Of a stretch of 37,588 bases of DNA, positions 21,253 through 29,342 are shown in pieces. The notes beneath the pieces were generated by a model that saw only the letters and a program-made list of their open reading frames with translations, did no database searches and was not told the DNA's origin. How positions within the stretch are numbered: the first letter of the stretch is position 1; every line of letters begins with the position of its first letter. Source of the DNA: Thermodesulfovibrionia bacterium (GTDB lineage Bacteria > Nitrospirota > Thermodesulfovibrionia > JACRGW01); the NCBI GenBank assembly GCA_919902995.1, contig CAKKSD010000019.1:1-37588 (forward strand), read 5' to 3'. The translations under genes were made by a program, and so were the position numbers.

Positions 21253-21960
21253 ATGCGGTGTAAACATTATTTTGCGAGTATTATTGTATCCCTTAGCCTA
21301 TCCTTTTTGTTCATAAACAATCTTTATGCAAAAGGGATAGCTGATCCAGCAGAAGGATGGAATCACCTGTGGTATGAGTTGATGGTGGATATTATTATTA
21401 TTGGCGTTATATTTGCTGTGTTGACACTCTATCTATTGTTAAGGTACAGGAGGAAACAACCTGACGAAGAGGGTCAGGGCCCTGAACTGAGCCCTCTTGC
21501 AGCCCTTGGATGGGCGCTCATACCCACCTTCATATTTTTGGCTGACGATATCTTCCTCGGTGCAAAGAATTTTGAATTATGGAATAAGTACAGAAATATA
21601 CCGGAGAATGCCTATGCGATAAATCTCGAAAGTGCTATGTGGAGCTGGGAATTTAACTATCCAGAGGGTATAAAGGCAACCAATGAGTTGAGGGTGCCTG
21701 CAGGAGAACCTATTATGTTGAAGATGACAAGTCGTGATGTAGTTCACAACCTCTTCATACCAGAGTACAAGGTAAAGTGGGAGATACGTCCTGGGACTAT
21801 GGATACCATCTGGTTTTATCCTAAAAAGACGGGTGAGTATGTTATGACCTGTGTTGAGTTTTGCGGGGTACTTCATTCGAGTATGCATGGCAAGGTCATA
21901 GTTATGCAGAAAGATGAGTTTTCTAAATGGATCGAAACAGAAAAGAATAAAATAAAATAG
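21253..21960 (+). CDS. coxB: cytochrome c oxidase subunit II with intact CuA site
   Basis: A 235-residue subunit II. A signal-like helix (5-26) and two transmembrane helices (about 44-64 and 85-104) precede the cupredoxin domain. All CuA ligands are present: H165, C200, E202, C204, H208 and M211 (TCVEFCGVLHSSM). It accepts electrons from cytochrome c; no c-type haem motif is fused. It provides the in-window contrast to the CuA-less subunit II at 9417. Confidence 0.96.
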   Translation: MRCKHYFASIIVSLSLSFLFINNLYAKGIADPAEGWNHLWYELMVDIIIIGVIFAVLTLYLLLRYRRKQPDEEGQGPELSPLAALGWALIPTFIFLADDIFLGAKNFELWNKYRNIPENAYAINLESAMWSWEFNYPEGIKATNELRVPAGEPIMLKMTSRDVVHNLFIPEYKVKWEIRPGTMDTIWFYPKKTGEYVMTCVEFCGVLHSSMHGKVIVMQKDEFSKWIETEKNKIK

Positions 21961-21973
21961 CAGGAGGTTCTAT

Positions 21974-23599
21974 ATGAGCGCAACGGCATTCAGCCTTAAA
22001 GAATGGATCTTTACTACGGATCACAAGCGAGTTGGAGTGCTTTACCTTATAGGCTCACTCGCAGCCTTTTTGTTGGCAGGTATAATGGCGATGCTTATGA
22101 GGGCAGAGCTTACAACCGTTGGGCCAACGGTCACAACGAATCCAAATGCATACAATGTATGGCTCTATTTCCATGGCGCAGCTATGATACTCGGCTACCA
22201 GATACCTGCCCTCACAGGATTCTTTGCAAACTACTATGTCCCCCTGATGATAGGCGCTAAGGATGTGGCCTTTCCAAGGGTTAATGCCTTAAGTGTATGG
22301 CTTTACTGGATGGGTATCGTGCTTGCCCTTTTGACATTTGTAATCCCTGATCCACCTGATATTATGTGGACAGGCTACCCACCCTATTCAAGTGAATTTT
22401 CGCCCGGAAATACCTCATTCTATACCTTTGTGGTTCTGCTTATTGGTTTTTCATCAATTGCAGGTGGCATCAATTTTATAACCACTATAATAAAGATGCG
22501 TGCACCGGGTATAACATGGAACAATCTAAATATATTCATCTGGTCTATCCTGGCAGCCTTTACACTTCAGATCATATTTGTCCCTGTACTCGGTGTGGCA
22601 GTTACATTGCTTTCCTTTGACAAATATCTCGGAACCAACTTTTTTAAGGCCGCTGCTGGAGGCAGTTCGCTTATATACGAGAATCTATTCTGGTTCTATT
22701 CACATCCGGCTGTTTATGTTATACTGCTCCCTGCTGTAGGTATCATCTATGAAATAGTGGCCACATTTACAAGGAACCGTATCTTTAATTATAAGATGGT
22801 GGTCTATGGTGGCTTTTGGGGAACTGTGCTTTTAAGCGGTGTAGTCTGGGCCCACCACATCTATGTTTCTGGAATGCCTAACTGGATTGTCATACTCCAA
22901 GTCTTCACATCACTGTTAATAAGCGTCCCTGTAGGTTTATTGATGGTGGGTCTACTTGGAACCCTTTATAAGGGAGCTATTGAATTCAGAACACCTATGC
23001 TTTATGCTTCTGGTTTCCTATTCCTCTTCCTCATTGGTGGATTAACAGGTATACCTAATGCTATGTCTGGTATTTATCAGCAGATACATGGCACATACTG
23101 GATAACCGGCCATTTCCATTATGTTATGGCACTTTCAGTAACGAGTGCTATTATTGGAGGCGTCTATTACATCTTTCCGAAGTTGACAGGTAAGATGTAC
23201 AAAGAGTCTCTGGGAAAACTTAGCTTTATCCTATTCATTATAGGTGTGAATGTTACCTTCTTCCCCTGGTTTATAATGGGTATAAATGGCATGCCGAGGC
23301 GGTACTATGATTATCAACAGTTTCCTCAGTTTGAAGGATTGCAGCAACTCTCAACAGCAGGTGCCGTTATAATAGCCCTGAGTATGCTGGTAGTACTTAT
23401 AGCATGGCTCCATGGGCTAATTGCAGGAGAAAAGTCGTCTGATAATCCCTGGGGTTCAAAGTCCCTCGAATGGACACATACAGTATCACCTCCCCCTCCC
23501 GGAAACTTCTCAGAGATCCCTAAACTCACCGCTGATTGGAGCCCCTATAATTATGGAAGGAAACAGGAAGAGGGGAAGAAGATAGATGAAGAACTTTAA
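21974..23599 (+). CDS. coxA: cytochrome c oxidase subunit I, A-type
   Basis: A 541-residue subunit I with twelve helices. Ligands: LYFHGAAMI (low-spin haem), YSHPAVYVILLP (CuB His and the cross-linked Tyr of A-type oxidases), WAHHIYVSGM (two CuB His) and TGHFHYVMA (haem a3 and a His). The HPAVY form instead of HPEVY fits the A2-like subgroup. It reduces O2 to water and pumps protons. It overlaps the SCO gene by 14 nt. Confidence 0.96.
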   Translation: MSATAFSLKEWIFTTDHKRVGVLYLIGSLAAFLLAGIMAMLMRAELTTVGPTVTTNPNAYNVWLYFHGAAMILGYQIPALTGFFANYYVPLMIGAKDVAFPRVNALSVWLYWMGIVLALLTFVIPDPPDIMWTGYPPYSSEFSPGNTSFYTFVVLLIGFSSIAGGINFITTIIKMRAPGITWNNLNIFIWSILAAFTLQIIFVPVLGVAVTLLSFDKYLGTNFFKAAAGGSSLIYENLFWFYSHPAVYVILLPAVGIIYEIVATFTRNRIFNYKMVVYGGFWGTVLLSGVVWAHHIYVSGMPNWIVILQVFTSLLISVPVGLLMVGLLGTLYKGAIEFRTPMLYASGFLFLFLIGGLTGIPNAMSGIYQQIHGTYWITGHFHYVMALSVTSAIIGGVYYIFPKLTGKMYKESLGKLSFILFIIGVNVTFFPWFIMGINGMPRRYYDYQQFPQFEGLQQLSTAGAVIIALSMLVVLIAWLHGLIAGEKSSDNPWGSKSLEWTHTVSPPPPGNFSEIPKLTADWSPYNYGRKQEEGKKIDEEL

Positions 23600-24389
23600 A
23601 AGGATAGCATTATTTATAGCATTTATCTTGATCCAGTATCAGCATACAAGTGCCTCTTCATCACCTCAGAATGCCATGATAGCCTCAAATAATGCTATAG
23701 GAAAATACATAGGCAACCACACCCTCATAGACCAGGATGGAAAGAAATTTAATCTCAGTGAATTTCGTGGTAACCCTATTATCATAAGTCTCATCTATAC
23801 GAGATGCAGCCATATATGTCCTGCCATAACAATGAACCTAAGAAACGCTGTTAAAGGGGTTAGAAAGGACTTTGGAGATAAATTTAAGACAATAACAATA
23901 GGCTTTGATGTAGAGAATGATACCCCGGCAAGGATGAAGGAATATGGTGGAAAGTTTACTCACAATTTCAAGGACTGGATATTCGCCACTGCTGAGAAAG
24001 ATACAATTGATAGATTGGCAAAGGAACTTGGTTTCTATTATAAGAAGATAGAAGGAGGCTTTGACCATCTGAATGTTGTGACGATTATTGATGGAGAGGG
24101 GAAGATATTCAAGCATATCTATGGAATTGATTTTAAGCCCGAGGAGATAGCAGGACCTATCTCAGAATTGTTTGCAAATGGTAGAATAGCATCTAAAATC
24201 AAAAAGCCAAAGGGGCTTCTGGACAGGCTCATACTTTTCTGCTATAAATATGATTCAGCAACGGGGACATATAAACTGGATGTGCATGTGTTGATGGTCT
24301 TGTTGGGAATAGGCGCATCTGGTTTCATAAGTCTGTTAATCACATATATGATACATAGTATGAGAAAGGAAGATAAATTGGCAAGATAA
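23586..24389 (+). CDS. SCO1/SenC-family copper chaperone
   Basis: A 267-residue membrane-attached thioredoxin-fold protein. An N-terminal signal/anchor (5-18) precedes the SCO domain with the copper site C74/C78 (TRCSHICP) and H161 (GGFDHLNVV). A second helix near 234-256 gives a C-terminal anchor, less common in the family. It inserts copper into CuA of subunit II, consistent with the CuA-containing coxB upstream. Start overlaps coxA. Confidence 0.93.
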   Translation: MKNFKRIALFIAFILIQYQHTSASSSPQNAMIASNNAIGKYIGNHTLIDQDGKKFNLSEFRGNPIIISLIYTRCSHICPAITMNLRNAVKGVRKDFGDKFKTITIGFDVENDTPARMKEYGGKFTHNFKDWIFATAEKDTIDRLAKELGFYYKKIEGGFDHLNVVTIIDGEGKIFKHIYGIDFKPEEIAGPISELFANGRIASKIKKPKGLLDRLILFCYKYDSATGTYKLDVHVLMVLLGIGASGFISLLITYMIHSMRKEDKLAR

Positions 24390-24413
24390 ACCGGTAATTT
24401 GGGATCAGGGGTC

Positions 24414-24433
24414 CTGGTGTGATGCACCTTTTT
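24414..24433 (+). terminator. weak hairpin plus T-tract after the SCO gene
   Basis: GGTG-TGATG-CACC followed by T5 (24416-24433) could end the cox operon, but the stem is only 4 bp. The remaining gap up to the hemerythrin stop shows no supported gene. Confidence 0.3.
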
Positions 24434-24495
24434 CTATGAAAGAGATGGCGGCCTCGGCAATCTTTAGGTCAAACCGCTGGATCTCCTTTCCATGA

Positions 24496-24900
24496 TCAGA
24501 TTTTAGTTCTTAAAAAGGCTCCTAATCCCTTATCCACTTTACCTATATGGTTTATCCACCAATCACCGAGTAACTGGTTTGTTCTTATTACAGCAACGAG
24601 GCGTTCTCCGCTCATCTGCAACTCTCTTTTTAAATCAGTAAACCTCTTCTGGAAGTTCTCGTGTTGAGACCTATGGGATCGGGACTCAGGGTAGTTATAA
24701 CGGTCCATAAGCCTCTCTTCTGTTCCAAAATGATTCACCACATAATCGCTCAGGAAAAGCATCAGGCCATCTATTACCTCCTTTCCCTCTCCCTGTTTGC
24801 AGGCATCGAGTAATCTGTTGATCCTCTTAAACAACTCTTTATGCTGGTCGTCTATCTCATCCACGCCTGTTGCTAAGTCTTCAGTCCATTTAATCGCCAT
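24496..24900 (-). CDS. bacteriohemerythrin
   Basis: A 134-residue single-domain hemerythrin. The diiron ligands are all visible: H20 (DDQHKELF), H57 and E61 (VNHFGTEE), H76/H80 (HRSQHENF), H118 and D123 (INHIGKVDK). It binds O2 reversibly and may deliver, store or sense it, or bind NO. A GGAGAGG site precedes the ATG. It stands next to oxidase genes on one side and oxidative-stress genes on the other. Confidence 0.93.
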   Translation of the reverse strand: MAIKWTEDLATGVDEIDDQHKELFKRINRLLDACKQGEGKEVIDGLMLFLSDYVVNHFGTEERLMDRYNYPESRSHRSQHENFQKRFTDLKRELQMSGERLVAVIRTNQLLGDWWINHIGKVDKGLGAFLRTKI

Positions 24901-24960
24901 ACAGACCTCTCCTTATTAAATGGGATTTTTATAACTCTAAAGGATTAAAAGGGACTTTTC

Positions 24961-25383
24961 TTAACTCTTAAAGAACCTGTCAAGAAGTCCCTTTATTGTC
25001 CTCGCGTGCCTTGCCTCATCCCTTGAGGACTCATCAAAAAAGTCATGGGCAGGGTCGCAATTACACTCCTTCGATTTCTTCGCTGCCTCTTTCTTCCCTC
25101 TGTTTGCACCAATTTCACCAGCAAGCATCTTTTCAAGATTTTCTTTAAGTGATGATGCAATCATTCCGTTCATCTCAGCAAAATGTGCTGCATGTTCAGC
25201 CTCTTCAAATGCAATTGTCTTCAGTGCATTAGCGATCTCTGGCAATCCCTCCCTTTGTGCCTGTCTCGCCATCGCAAGGTAGAGACCCACTTCTGAACAT
25301 TCACCCTTGAAGTTTGCCACAACAGCATCTTCAACCTCAGTCCCTTTAGATATTCCTATTTCATGTTCATTTATAAGCTCCAT
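24961..25383 (-). CDS. rubrerythrin-like diiron protein without rubredoxin domain
   Basis: A 140-residue ferritin-like protein. Two E-x-x-H motifs, EEAEHA (E61/H64) and DEARHA (E123/H126), with additional Glu near 31 and 118, form a diiron site in a four-helix bundle. The rubredoxin domain of typical rubrerythrins is absent; the only Cys pair is KECNC (about 106-109) in the linker. It probably reduces peroxide with an external electron donor. A good AGGAGG site precedes the ATG, and the gene lies behind the selenoperoxiredoxin. Confidence 0.86.
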   Translation of the reverse strand: MELINEHEIGISKGTEVEDAVVANFKGECSEVGLYLAMARQAQREGLPEIANALKTIAFEEAEHAAHFAEMNGMIASSLKENLEKMLAGEIGANRGKKEAAKKSKECNCDPAHDFFDESSRDEARHARTIKGLLDRFFKS

Positions 25384-25425
25384 TTTAGCCTCCTTTAAAA
25401 TTTTAATCTTTAGCAGAATTACTTT

Positions 25426-26037
25426 CTATTTCAACGCCTCGTATACTCTCCCTACAAGCTTAGCTGATGGCTTAAGGGTCTTATCCCCCTCTTCCTTCCA
25501 TTTTGATGGACAACCTTCATCTGTATGTTTGGAAAGATGGAGATTTGCCTTGAACTTTCTCATAAGTTCATCTATGTTTCTCCCCATGTTGTAGAAATTA
25601 ACCTCAGAGTTGAGGATCTTGCCTTCAGGGCTTATTATGAATGTCCCTCTTAAGGCAAGTCCTGTCTGCTCATCATATACCCCAAACATCCTCGAGAGAT
25701 TTCCTGTTGGGTCAGCACCCATAGGGTATTTAACATTCTCGAGCATCTTTTCTTCCCTCTGCCAGGCAAGATGGACAAACTTTGTGTCGGTGCTAACCGT
25801 TATAACCTCAGATCCCATCTTTTTAAATCTTTCATACTGCTCTGCCAGAGCAGCAAACTCCGTGGCTCAGACAAATGTAAAGTCAGCAGGATAGAAGAAG
25901 AGTATAGTCCATTTCTTATTTGCCTTTTGTGTTTCAAGACTTATCTCTCCAAAGTCACCCTTTGATGGATCGAATATATCAAGCTTAAAATTCGGGACTA
26001 TCTGTCTCACCTTTAAATCACAACAATTTTCACTCAT
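25426..26037 (-). CDS. selenocysteine-containing peroxiredoxin (AhpC/2-Cys Prx type)
   Basis: A 203-residue peroxiredoxin read through an in-frame TGA at 25869-25867. The frame from the ATG at 26037 (TAGGAGG upstream) gives FFYPADFTFV-U-ATEF, so the TGA replaces exactly the peroxidatic Cys of the F-T-F-V-C-P-T-E motif. Downstream, the rest of the AhpC fold and the resolving Cys (EGCPSKW, C176) are intact. A hairpin just after the TGA is a plausible SECIS. A caller that treats TGA only as stop would report a 130-residue fragment starting at 25818. It reduces H2O2 or alkyl peroxides in the cytosol. It is next to PerR, which likely regulates it. Confidence 0.92.
25837..25869 (-). promoter_or_regulatory. 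bacterial SECIS-like hairpin after the selenocysteine TGA
   Basis: CTGCTC-TGGCA-GAGCAG (25853-25837), extendable by two further pairs, begins 13 nt after the TGA and has a G-containing apical loop, as bacterial SelB-binding hairpins do. Confidence 0.7.
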
Positions 26038-26208
26038 ATATATCCTCCTAAATCAAGAATTTAATTCTATTACTATACCTTAAACATTGTACCCTTACCG
26101 CCTAATTTTATGCAGTTATACAGTTTGCACTTCACCTCCTTTGTTATTCCACATTTGTTGAATTTAAAAACTGAATAATTTTATCTAATCCTTTATATAT
26201 TTCAATTC

Positions 26209-26607
26209 TCAAGACTGTTTTCTACATTTAGGGCATATACCGTAAAACTCGATATGGTTTCCTACTATCTCGAACCCTCCAACTTCCTTTGATGTGATAT
26301 TGAGAGAGAACTTCCTGTGTATATCTACAATACTTTTGCATTTAATACATATAAGGTGATGATGGAGCTTTGTATCAGGGTCGAACCTCTTTTTCTCAGG
26401 GTCTATGGTTAACTCCAGAATATCCCCGCTTTTCCTCAGTGCGTCAAGTGTATTGTATACAGTTGCAAAGGACATGGTGGGGAACCTCTTCAATACACTC
26501 TTATATATATCTTCTGCCGAAGGATGACTCCTGTTACCATCAAGGTAATCGAGAATTGCAATCCTCTGGGGAGTTAATTTGAATTTGCCGTTACCGTATT
26601 TTCTCAT
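26209..26607 (-). CDS. perR: PerR-like Fur-family regulator
   Basis: A 132-residue Fur-family protein. HTH 10-60; structural zinc Cys pairs C87/C90 (ICIKC) and C125/C128 (CPKC). Candidate regulatory ligands follow Bacillus PerR: H28, D76 (RFD), H82-H84 (LHHHL) and D95 (IVDIH, Asp where Fur has Glu). This supports a peroxide sensor with iron-catalysed His oxidation. It lies upstream of the selenoperoxiredoxin, rubrerythrin-like and hemerythrin genes on the same strand. Confidence 0.87.
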   Translation of the reverse strand: MRKYGNGKFKLTPQRIAILDYLDGNRSHPSAEDIYKSVLKRFPTMSFATVYNTLDALRKSGDILELTIDPEKKRFDPDTKLHHHLICIKCKSIVDIHRKFSLNITSKEVGGFEIVGNHIEFYGICPKCRKQS

Positions 26608-26630
26608 GGCTGATTATAATATTTCTAATG

Positions 26631-26666
26631 TAATAACTATTATCATATTAGAATAATTCTTGTCAA
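26631..26666 (-). promoter_or_regulatory. perR promoter with overlapping 7-1-7 operator
   Basis: TTGACA (26666-26661), 18 bp and TAATAG (26642-26637). A Fur/PerR-like imperfect 7-1-7 repeat, TGATAATAGTTATTA (26645-26631), overlaps the -10, and longer flanks TTCTAAT / ATTAGAA surround it. Autoregulation is expected. Confidence 0.62.
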
Positions 26667-26763
26667 GTAAAAAATGAATGCATCGGAGATATGACGGAGA
26701 AATTGACCCATTATATTTGTTAATCACCTGTGGAGGTCAGAGGTAGATAAGGGGGAATTACCC

Positions 26764-26792
26764 TTGACAACAGTTTGTTAATTTGATATAAG
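26764..26792 (+). promoter_or_regulatory. promoter of the DsrE/TusB-like run
   Basis: TTGACA (26764-26769), 17 bp and TATAAG (26787-26792), about 45 nt before the DsrE-like ATG, which has an AAGGAGAT site. Confidence 0.75.
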
Positions 26793-26835
26793 ACTATAAT
26801 AATTCTTTTTAAAAATTATTAAAGGAGATAGTGAA

Positions 26836-27138
26836 ATGAAGCTCGGCATTTTTGTTAACTCAGAAAGACATCTTGAGCATATAAAAGGATTGACGAAGGC
26901 ATCTATTTCAAAAGGTCATGAGGTACATATATTTACTATGGACGATGGTGTGAAACTTCTCGAAAACCCTTCTTACACCGAGTTATCAAAGACTTCAGGA
27001 GTAAAGATGTTTTATTGCGACCATAATGCCACAGGGAAAGGTATTAAGAAAGAGGGAATACCTGTAGAGATTGTTTGTGGCAGCCAGTACAACAATGCTG
27101 TTATGGTCCATGATGTTGATAGGGTGATTGTTTTATAA
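26836..27138 (+). CDS. DsrE/DsrF-like sulfur-relay protein
   Basis: A 100-residue DsrE-fold protein. It begins with the strand KLGIFVNSERH, has HEVHIFTMDDGVKLL typical of the family, and carries Cys in FYCDHNATGKGI and EIVCGSQYNNAVMV. DsrE-family proteins carry persulfide sulfur. It is followed 15 nt later by a TusB/DsrH-like gene, giving a small sulfur-transfer pair; no DsrC was found nearby. Confidence 0.82.
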   Translation: MKLGIFVNSERHLEHIKGLTKASISKGHEVHIFTMDDGVKLLENPSYTELSKTSGVKMFYCDHNATGKGIKKEGIPVEIVCGSQYNNAVMVHDVDRVIVL

Positions 27139-27153
27139 ATTCGGAGGCAGGAA

Positions 27154-27324
27154 ATGAAGATTCTCCATATACTGAATGACGGACCAACAAAATTATCAGA
27201 CCAGATAATAAATGTTCAATCAAAAGATAATGAAGTAAAGCTTATAGACCTTTCGAAGAAACCAGTCTCATATGAGAATATCGTTGATGAGATCTTCTCA
27301 AGCGATAAGGTTATATCGTGGTAA
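27154..27324 (+). CDS. TusB/DsrH-like small protein
   Basis: The frame from the ATG at 27154 to the TAA at 27322 encodes 56 residues: MKILHILNDGPTKLSDQII at the start and SSDKVISW at the end, matching the DsrH/TusB pattern (first strand with LHIL, last strand ending in V-I-S-W). It is shorter than TusB of E. coli (95 residues) and lacks the Cys, as do several DsrH-like proteins. A GGAGG site lies 7 nt before the ATG. It pairs with the DsrE-like gene and is 12 nt before the glycosyltransferase gene. Confidence 0.78.
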   Translation: MKILHILNDGPTKLSDQIINVQSKDNEVKLIDLSKKPVSYENIVDEIFSSDKVISW

Positions 27325-27336
27325 TAGGTTTGGATA

Positions 27337-29025
27337 TTGTCCAGCCTGAAAAAGATTGAGTATATACTTCCGGTCTCCTTCCTTTCTTTATCCATTTTTC
27401 TTACACTGTTTGTTTTCCGATTTACGGACGACAACAGGCTCATAAGCTGGAATTGGGTATTTAACGATTCTGATATAGTAAAGATCTCATTTATACTTGT
27501 TCTCAGCATTATTATTGCGTATCTTGTTTCCACTCTTTCCTTTCCAGAACGTGTCCCTTCAATAACCCTTTTTCTCTTCTCCTTTGTTGCTATATTGCCC
27601 TTCTGGAGAGAGCCGGAGGTGATTGTAGATGTCTCAAGATACTTTACACAGGCAAAGCATCTCGAACTATACGGGACAAGTTATTTCTTAAGAGAGTGGG
27701 GGAAGGATATCATGGCCTGGACAGATATGCCCCTTATCCCTTTTCTCTATGGAATTATCTTTAAATTTTTTGGGGAAAACAGGATTTATATCCAGGTCTT
27801 TACAACCCTTCTTTTCTCCACGACTGTTGTTCTTACCTATAATATTGGCAAGACCTTATGGGATGAAAATACCGGATACATTGCAGGATTGCTTCTTCTT
27901 GGTATCCCATACCTATTCACACAGATACCGCTTGTGCTTGTTGATGTCCCTACAATGTTCTTTTTAACGTTTTCAATCTTTACCTTTATCAAGGCTATGG
28001 AAAAGGGCAGGATATGGATGAATACTGTTGCGGCTGTTGCCATTTTTTTTGCTATCTTCTCTAAGTATTCAACCTGGCCTATGCTCTCTATTCTGGTAAT
28101 TATTTTTCTGGTTTACCGAACTCCGAACTCCAAACTCCGAACTCATAATTACATATATAGAAGTCTTGTAATTGCATTAATCTCAGGTGCCCTGACCGCT
28201 GCTGTGTTTTTATCAAAGCTTGACTTTTTCTTAGAACAGATTAAATTTCTAATGACCTATCAGAAAGCCGGATTAGGTAGATGGAGCGAGAGCTTTACAT
28301 CTACATTCCTTTTCCAGATTCACCCCTTTATAACCGTTTCAGCATTATACTCTGCCTATGTAGCGTTCAGGAAAAGGGATATAAGATATGTGATAATAAG
28401 CTGGCTATTTATTATTGTTGTTTTATTTCAGATAAAACGGATACGTTATATAATACCTTTATTCCCTATGTTTACGCTGATGGCTTCCTACGGGTTACAA
28501 CATATAATGGATAGGGAACTCAGAAGATTTGTTGTTTCATGCATTGTATTCTTTTCGCTTTCTATAGCAATTTTTGCCTATCTACCCCTTTTGCAGAAAA
28601 TGAGCGCTGTAAACTTGATGGATGCAGGTAAATTTCTAAATTCCCTTGACATAGAAGAAGTAGAGGTATTAATACTTCCTTCTACAGATACTCCGGTCAA
28701 TCCTGCGGTCTCTGTCCCTGCCCTTGACTTATTTACAAGAAAGAAAGTCATCTATTCTTATAACCCTGAGATTTTCCATCCTGAGGGAGAGATCGAAAAA
28801 TCCCCATTGAGGTTTACATGGGAATACAAAAATCCTATCTATTATAATATAGACAAAAAGAACTCAAAGAAGGATGTTGCTATTGTCGTAATCTCAAGCG
28901 ATTCAGATCAGACTATTCCGTACAAGATAGAACAGAGGATCAAAAATTTCCAGAAATCAAAGGTATTTAGAACCTCTGAAGAGATATTTAGATATAAAAC
29001 ATTCGTTACGATATATTACGATTGA
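27337..29025 (+). CDS. membrane glycosyltransferase, GT39/PMT_2-like
   Basis: A 562-residue polytopic protein with about ten to twelve helices. The first periplasmic loop, REPEVIVDVSRYFTQAKHLEL, carries the acidic residue pattern of GT39/ArnT-type polyprenyl-phosphate sugar transferases, and GRWSESFT and the C-terminal soluble domain are consistent. It probably glycosylates lipid or protein on the periplasmic side; the acceptor is unknown. The only start codon available near the N-terminal helix is TTG at 27337, close behind the TusB-like stop. A 7-nt tandem repeat lies inside a cytoplasmic loop. Confidence 0.82.
   Translation: MSSLKKIEYILPVSFLSLSIFLTLFVFRFTDDNRLISWNWVFNDSDIVKISFILVLSIIIAYLVSTLSFPERVPSITLFLFSFVAILPFWREPEVIVDVSRYFTQAKHLELYGTSYFLREWGKDIMAWTDMPLIPFLYGIIFKFFGENRIYIQVFTTLLFSTTVVLTYNIGKTLWDENTGYIAGLLLLGIPYLFTQIPLVLVDVPTMFFLTFSIFTFIKAMEKGRIWMNTVAAVAIFFAIFSKYSTWPMLSILVIIFLVYRTPNSKLRTHNYIYRSLVIALISGALTAAVFLSKLDFFLEQIKFLMTYQKAGLGRWSESFTSTFLFQIHPFITVSALYSAYVAFRKRDIRYVIISWLFIIVVLFQIKRIRYIIPLFPMFTLMASYGLQHIMDRELRRFVVSCIVFFSLSIAIFAYLPLLQKMSAVNLMDAGKFLNSLDIEEVEVLILPSTDTPVNPAVSVPALDLFTRKKVIYSYNPEIFHPEGEIEKSPLRFTWEYKNPIYYNIDKKNSKKDVAIVVISSDSDQTIPYKIEQRIKNFQKSKVFRTSEEIFRYKTFVTIYYD
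28117..28144. repeat. 7-nt tandem repeat (CGAACTC) inside the glycosyltransferase gene
   Basis: Four consecutive units, CGAACTC three times and CAAACTC once, encode a short loop rich in T/P/N/S/L/R between transmembrane segments. Four units add 28 nt, which is not a multiple of 3, so flanking changes must keep the frame. It looks like an inserted or expanded repeat tolerated in a loop. Confidence 0.75.
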
Positions 29026-29067
29026 TTTTATCGGTTGAAAGGAGAATTCAAAACTAAAAGGAAATAT

Positions 29068-29268
29068 ATGTTTGAAGAGATAAGTACATCTACAAGACTT
29101 AAAGATATCCTGAAGAGTTTTCCTGAACTTGCAGACTATTTTCTGGATAGGGGTCTCTGTGGCTGCGGAGATGAGAGTCTGGACTGGACTGTTGAAAGGG
29201 CAGCAAAAGAAAAGGGTAAGAAACCCGATGAGATGCTTGATGAAATTCGGAGAAGGATAAGAAAATAA
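29068..29268 (+). CDS. DUF1858-like small protein
   Basis: A 66-residue all-helical protein. TRLKDILKSFPELADYFLDRGLCGCGDESLDWTVE resembles the DUF1858/ScdA N-terminal pattern (T-L-G-x-L-L-x-x-P-x-x-x-x-x-F-x-x-x-G-x-x-C), with C-G-C. These domains are linked to hybrid-cluster proteins or iron-sulfur repair, but the stand-alone role is unknown. AAAAGGA precedes the ATG at 29068; a TTG at 29035 is a weaker alternative. Confidence 0.75.
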   Translation: MFEEISTSTRLKDILKSFPELADYFLDRGLCGCGDESLDWTVERAAKEKGKKPDEMLDEIRRRIRK

Positions 29269-29305
29269 ATCCCTTCGAATTATCCTGTTCAGATACTACC
29301 ATCCA

Positions 29306-29334
29306 TTGACAAAGCTATTATCTTCTTATAGACT
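29306..29334 (+). promoter_or_regulatory. probable bamA promoter
   Basis: TTGACA (29306-29311), 17 bp and TAGACT (29329-29334), ending 8 nt before the bamA ATG, with no ribosome-binding site between. An alternative reading is TATAGA with a 15-bp spacer. Confidence 0.5.
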
Positions 29335-29342
29335 TTCGTGTT

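Noticed and set aside
24396-24495. Open frame on the minus strand after the hemerythrin stop (K-E-I-Q-R-F-D-L-K-I...)
   Set aside because: It has no start codon and an in-frame stop directly upstream; at most a gene remnant.
25426-25818. Peroxiredoxin as a 130-residue truncated gene or pseudogene
   Set aside because: The upstream frame continues with full AhpC similarity through a single TGA at the catalytic position and a SECIS-like hairpin; selenocysteine is the better explanation.
26073-26135. 20-codon GTG-start ORF with two Cys (KCKLYNC) between perR and the peroxiredoxin
   Set aside because: Its start lies inside the only Shine-Dalgarno-like sequence, there is no site upstream of it and it is too short to judge.
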